Shown one piece after another: positions 15,477 to 17,105 of a stretch of 17,105 nt of DNA; position 1 is the stretch's first letter; every line of letters begins with the position of its first letter. Position numbers and translations under genes: made by a program. The DNA comes from Planctomycetota bacterium (GTDB lineage Bacteria; Planctomycetota; Planctomycetia; Pirellulales; Pirellulaceae). Under the pieces are notes generated by a model. The model ran no database searches and was not told where the DNA came from. It saw only the letters and a list, made by a program, of their open reading frames with translations. The stretch lies in contig JAPLNJ010000989.1 in assembly GCA_026692885.1 (NCBI GenBank), forward strand, positions 1-17,105, read 5' to 3'.

Positions 15477-16562
15477 ATGCCCATACCCGTGTCACCCGAT
15501 GTCTGGCTGGACACCATGCATCAGGAATACCTCTCTGAGTACATAAAAAGCGGCGGCTCCACCGTGAAGTTCATCAGCGGTGACAGCCCGACGCTGGCGA
15601 GCGCGCAGACCCGTTTGCATGATCTCGCGGAGGCCGAAGGCTATTTTCACGTTCACCTGGACGCAGCCAAGGCCCTCCCCGATGGCAAGAAACCGGACCT
15701 GCACCGAATCGATCGGCTGTTCTTCGCGGCGACAGAATCCGTGGATTGGCGAGGGCGGACGACCGCGGAGGCCAGGGCCTACCTGGACAGCCGTGGCGTC
15801 GTTGTTCAACCAGGACGGGCCCTGCAGGATATCGATGGCATCGCCCAGGACAACGGGCGCACGGCGACCGACTTGATCAACCAGTTTCAGCGCGAACTGG
15901 TGACCGGGTTGATTAAGGACCATGGCATGGCCATTGAGTTCCGTGCCGCCATCAGCGCCCTCATGCGCGCCCAACTCCTGCCGGAATCGCTGACTCCCAC
16001 CACCGAGGATGTATTGCTGGCGTGGTTCGCGGGTCGCACCATGCCCGGAGCCGCTGCGGCCTTAAAGAAAATCCACATTTTCGAGCGGGTCACCCGCGCC
16101 AACGCCCGCCACATGCTGGCGTCGTTCTGCCGCTGGCTTCCGCGCGCCGGGCACGGCGGGCTGATCGTGACGTTGGACTTCCGGCCGTACGAGCACAAAA
16201 AGGTCCCACGCGGCAAGCGTCAGGCCGATACGCTGCAGGCGTTACAGCAAGCCATCGCCGCCGGCGCTGCCACGGCAAGGCTCGAAGCACTGTTAGCCGA
16301 AGGCGCCGCCGAGCCAGCCATTTCGTACAGCAATCTGGCGTATATGCAGATGCTCGCACAATTGCGCCGCTTCATCGACGAAATCGACTGGTTCGAGCGA
16401 TTCCTGCTCGTCGTCCTCACCACGCCGGGGTTCTATGACGACGCTTCCGCGCGGCATTACTGGGACTATGACGCCCTGCAGTCCCGGATTGGCCTGGAAG
16501 TCCACGACGTCCAACGGGCGAATCCGGCGGCCGCGCTGGTTCATCTGGGAGGTACGACATGA
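15477..16562 (+). CDS. BrxD/DUF2791-related ATPase-like protein lacking Walker A
   Basis: The 361-residue protein has ggag five bases before its ATG. Residues 28-36 (STVKFISGDSPTL) occupy the place of a P-loop, with a beta strand leading into GDS, but lack GK[ST]. A Walker-B-like strand GLIVTLDF lies at 228-235, after ARHMLASFCRWLPRAG (210-225). The last part (SNLAYMQMLAQLRRFID, LLVVLTTPGFYDD, HDVQRANPAAALVHLGG) fits an AAA/STAND-like core and resembles the DUF2791-type proteins found with BREX ATPases. It overlaps the next gene by four bases (ATGA). The loss of the P-loop suggests a structural or regulatory half of a heteromeric ATPase. The family link is from recollection of similar proteins beside BrxD; no search was run. 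Confidence 0.65.
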   Translation: MPIPVSPDVWLDTMHQEYLSEYIKSGGSTVKFISGDSPTLASAQTRLHDLAEAEGYFHVHLDAAKALPDGKKPDLHRIDRLFFAATESVDWRGRTTAEARAYLDSRGVVVQPGRALQDIDGIAQDNGRTATDLINQFQRELVTGLIKDHGMAIEFRAAISALMRAQLLPESLTPTTEDVLLAWFAGRTMPGAAAALKKIHIFERVTRANARHMLASFCRWLPRAGHGGLIVTLDFRPYEHKKVPRGKRQADTLQALQQAIAAGAATARLEALLAEGAAEPAISYSNLAYMQMLAQLRRFIDEIDWFERFLLVVLTTPGFYDDASARHYWDYDALQSRIGLEVHDVQRANPAAALVHLGGTT

Positions 16563-17105
16563 TTAGGGAAATTGTCAGGGCTCGGAACGCCATTGAGGCG
16601 CTTCGAGCCGGCGTCCCCAGCCGGCACGCGGTGAGCCAACTTGGCACGACGCAACACACGATCGAAGACCGCTTCCACGCCGCCTTGGAATCCGTCGGCG
16701 CAGGGAAGTCCACCCAACCCCTTGTCATCTCCGCCAACTTTGGCGATGGAAAATCGCACCTTCTGGAATACTTTCAGGCCATCGCCGAACGCGAACACTT
16801 CGTCACCAGTTACACCGTGGTCAGCCCGGAAATGCCGCTGGGGAACGGGCACGTTGTGCTCAAGGCGATCGCCGAAGCCGCCCGTGCGCCTGGCCGGACC
16901 GGCAAAGCGCTGCGAGAAATCGCGGCCGACCTCCACACCAACTCATCGGCCTTCGCTAGCCTCCGGCTGTGGGTGCAGGACGCCGATGTTCGTGATCGCT
17001 TTCGAGCACTCCTCCACCTGTACGAGGAGTTTCGCGCCGACGAGGATCTGCGTACACAGATCCTGGAGGACTTCGAGGGGAAACCGATCGGGAAGACGAT
17101 CATCA
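16559..17105 (+). CDS. BrxD/DUF2791-like BREX-type ATPase, partial at window end
   Basis: The frame opens at ATG 16559, overlapping the previous stop by four bases, and stays open to the window edge (182 residues visible). The beginning, ARNAIEALRAGVPSRHAVSQLG, matches the usual opening of the BREX ATP-binding protein BrxD (DUF2791). A Walker A, ANFGDGKSHLLEYFQ, lies at 59-73 with K65 and S66. The following SYTVVSPEMPLGNGHVVLKAI (about 84-104) fits the same family. In type 2 BREX, BrxD acts with the helicase BrxHI and the PglW/X/Y/Z proteins against phages. Only the N-terminal part is visible, and no other BREX gene lies in this window, so this may be a stand-alone BrxD-helicase type cluster. 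Confidence 0.8.
   Translation, partial: MIREIVRARNAIEALRAGVPSRHAVSQLGTTQHTIEDRFHAALESVGAGKSTQPLVISANFGDGKSHLLEYFQAIAEREHFVTSYTVVSPEMPLGNGHVVLKAIAEAARAPGRTGKALREIAADLHTNSSAFASLRLWVQDADVRDRFRALLHLYEEFRADEDLRTQILEDFEGKPIGKTII

Overview
The window looks like a piece of a planctomycete chromosome, probably Pirellulales-like. The pointers are a Tat-exported Gfo/Idh/MocA-type oxidoreductase next to a secreted HEAT-repeat protein, an ExbB/ExbD operon in which one ExbD carries an N-terminal zinc ribbon, GC-rich sequence, and gene gaps packed with imperfect palindromic repeats. This assignment rests on recognised families and style of organisation, not on a marker gene.

Layout. 1-1500: no intact gene; a 36-bp tandem repeat, a 231-bp palindromic element, an internally deleted Rpn/PD-(D/E)XK-type nuclease remnant and a 348-bp palindromic element. 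1503-4960 (minus): a disrupted oxidoreductase gene followed by a secreted HEAT-repeat protein, separated by a 107-bp hairpin element. 4961-5267: a 14-bp tandem repeat and a long hairpin. 5268-7248 (minus): exbB, exbD1 (truncated), exbD2 and a small membrane protein, very tightly packed. 7249-8080: gene-free, with a perfect 30-bp inverted repeat. 8081-9883 (minus): glutamate dehydrogenase gdhA, with a small conserved-looking unknown gene upstream. 9884-10789: gene-free, with an AT-rich stretch and a 132-bp element. 10790-13423 (plus): a large fusion of a KaiC/RecA-like domain to a PEP/pyruvate-binding (PpsA-like) domain. 13545-14410 (plus): a two-gene unit of an unknown protein and a HEPN-type protein, behind a good sigma70-like promoter. 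14687 to the window edge (plus): a three-gene run of an unknown protein, an ATPase-like protein that lacks a Walker A motif, and a BrxD/DUF2791-like ATPase with an intact Walker A that runs off the end.

The most interesting part is the right end. The last five genes are co-directional and mostly coupled by short gaps or ATGA overlaps. HEPN domains and BREX-type BrxD ATPases are both established components of defence and conflict systems, so the window probably ends inside a defence locus whose remaining genes (I would expect a helicase) lie beyond 17105.

A second theme is decay. Three genes (Rpn-like, oxidoreductase, exbD1) each appear to have lost an internal segment together with a change of frame, and exbB carries an in-frame 54-bp duplication at its start. 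This is either real genome erosion or repeated assembly error.
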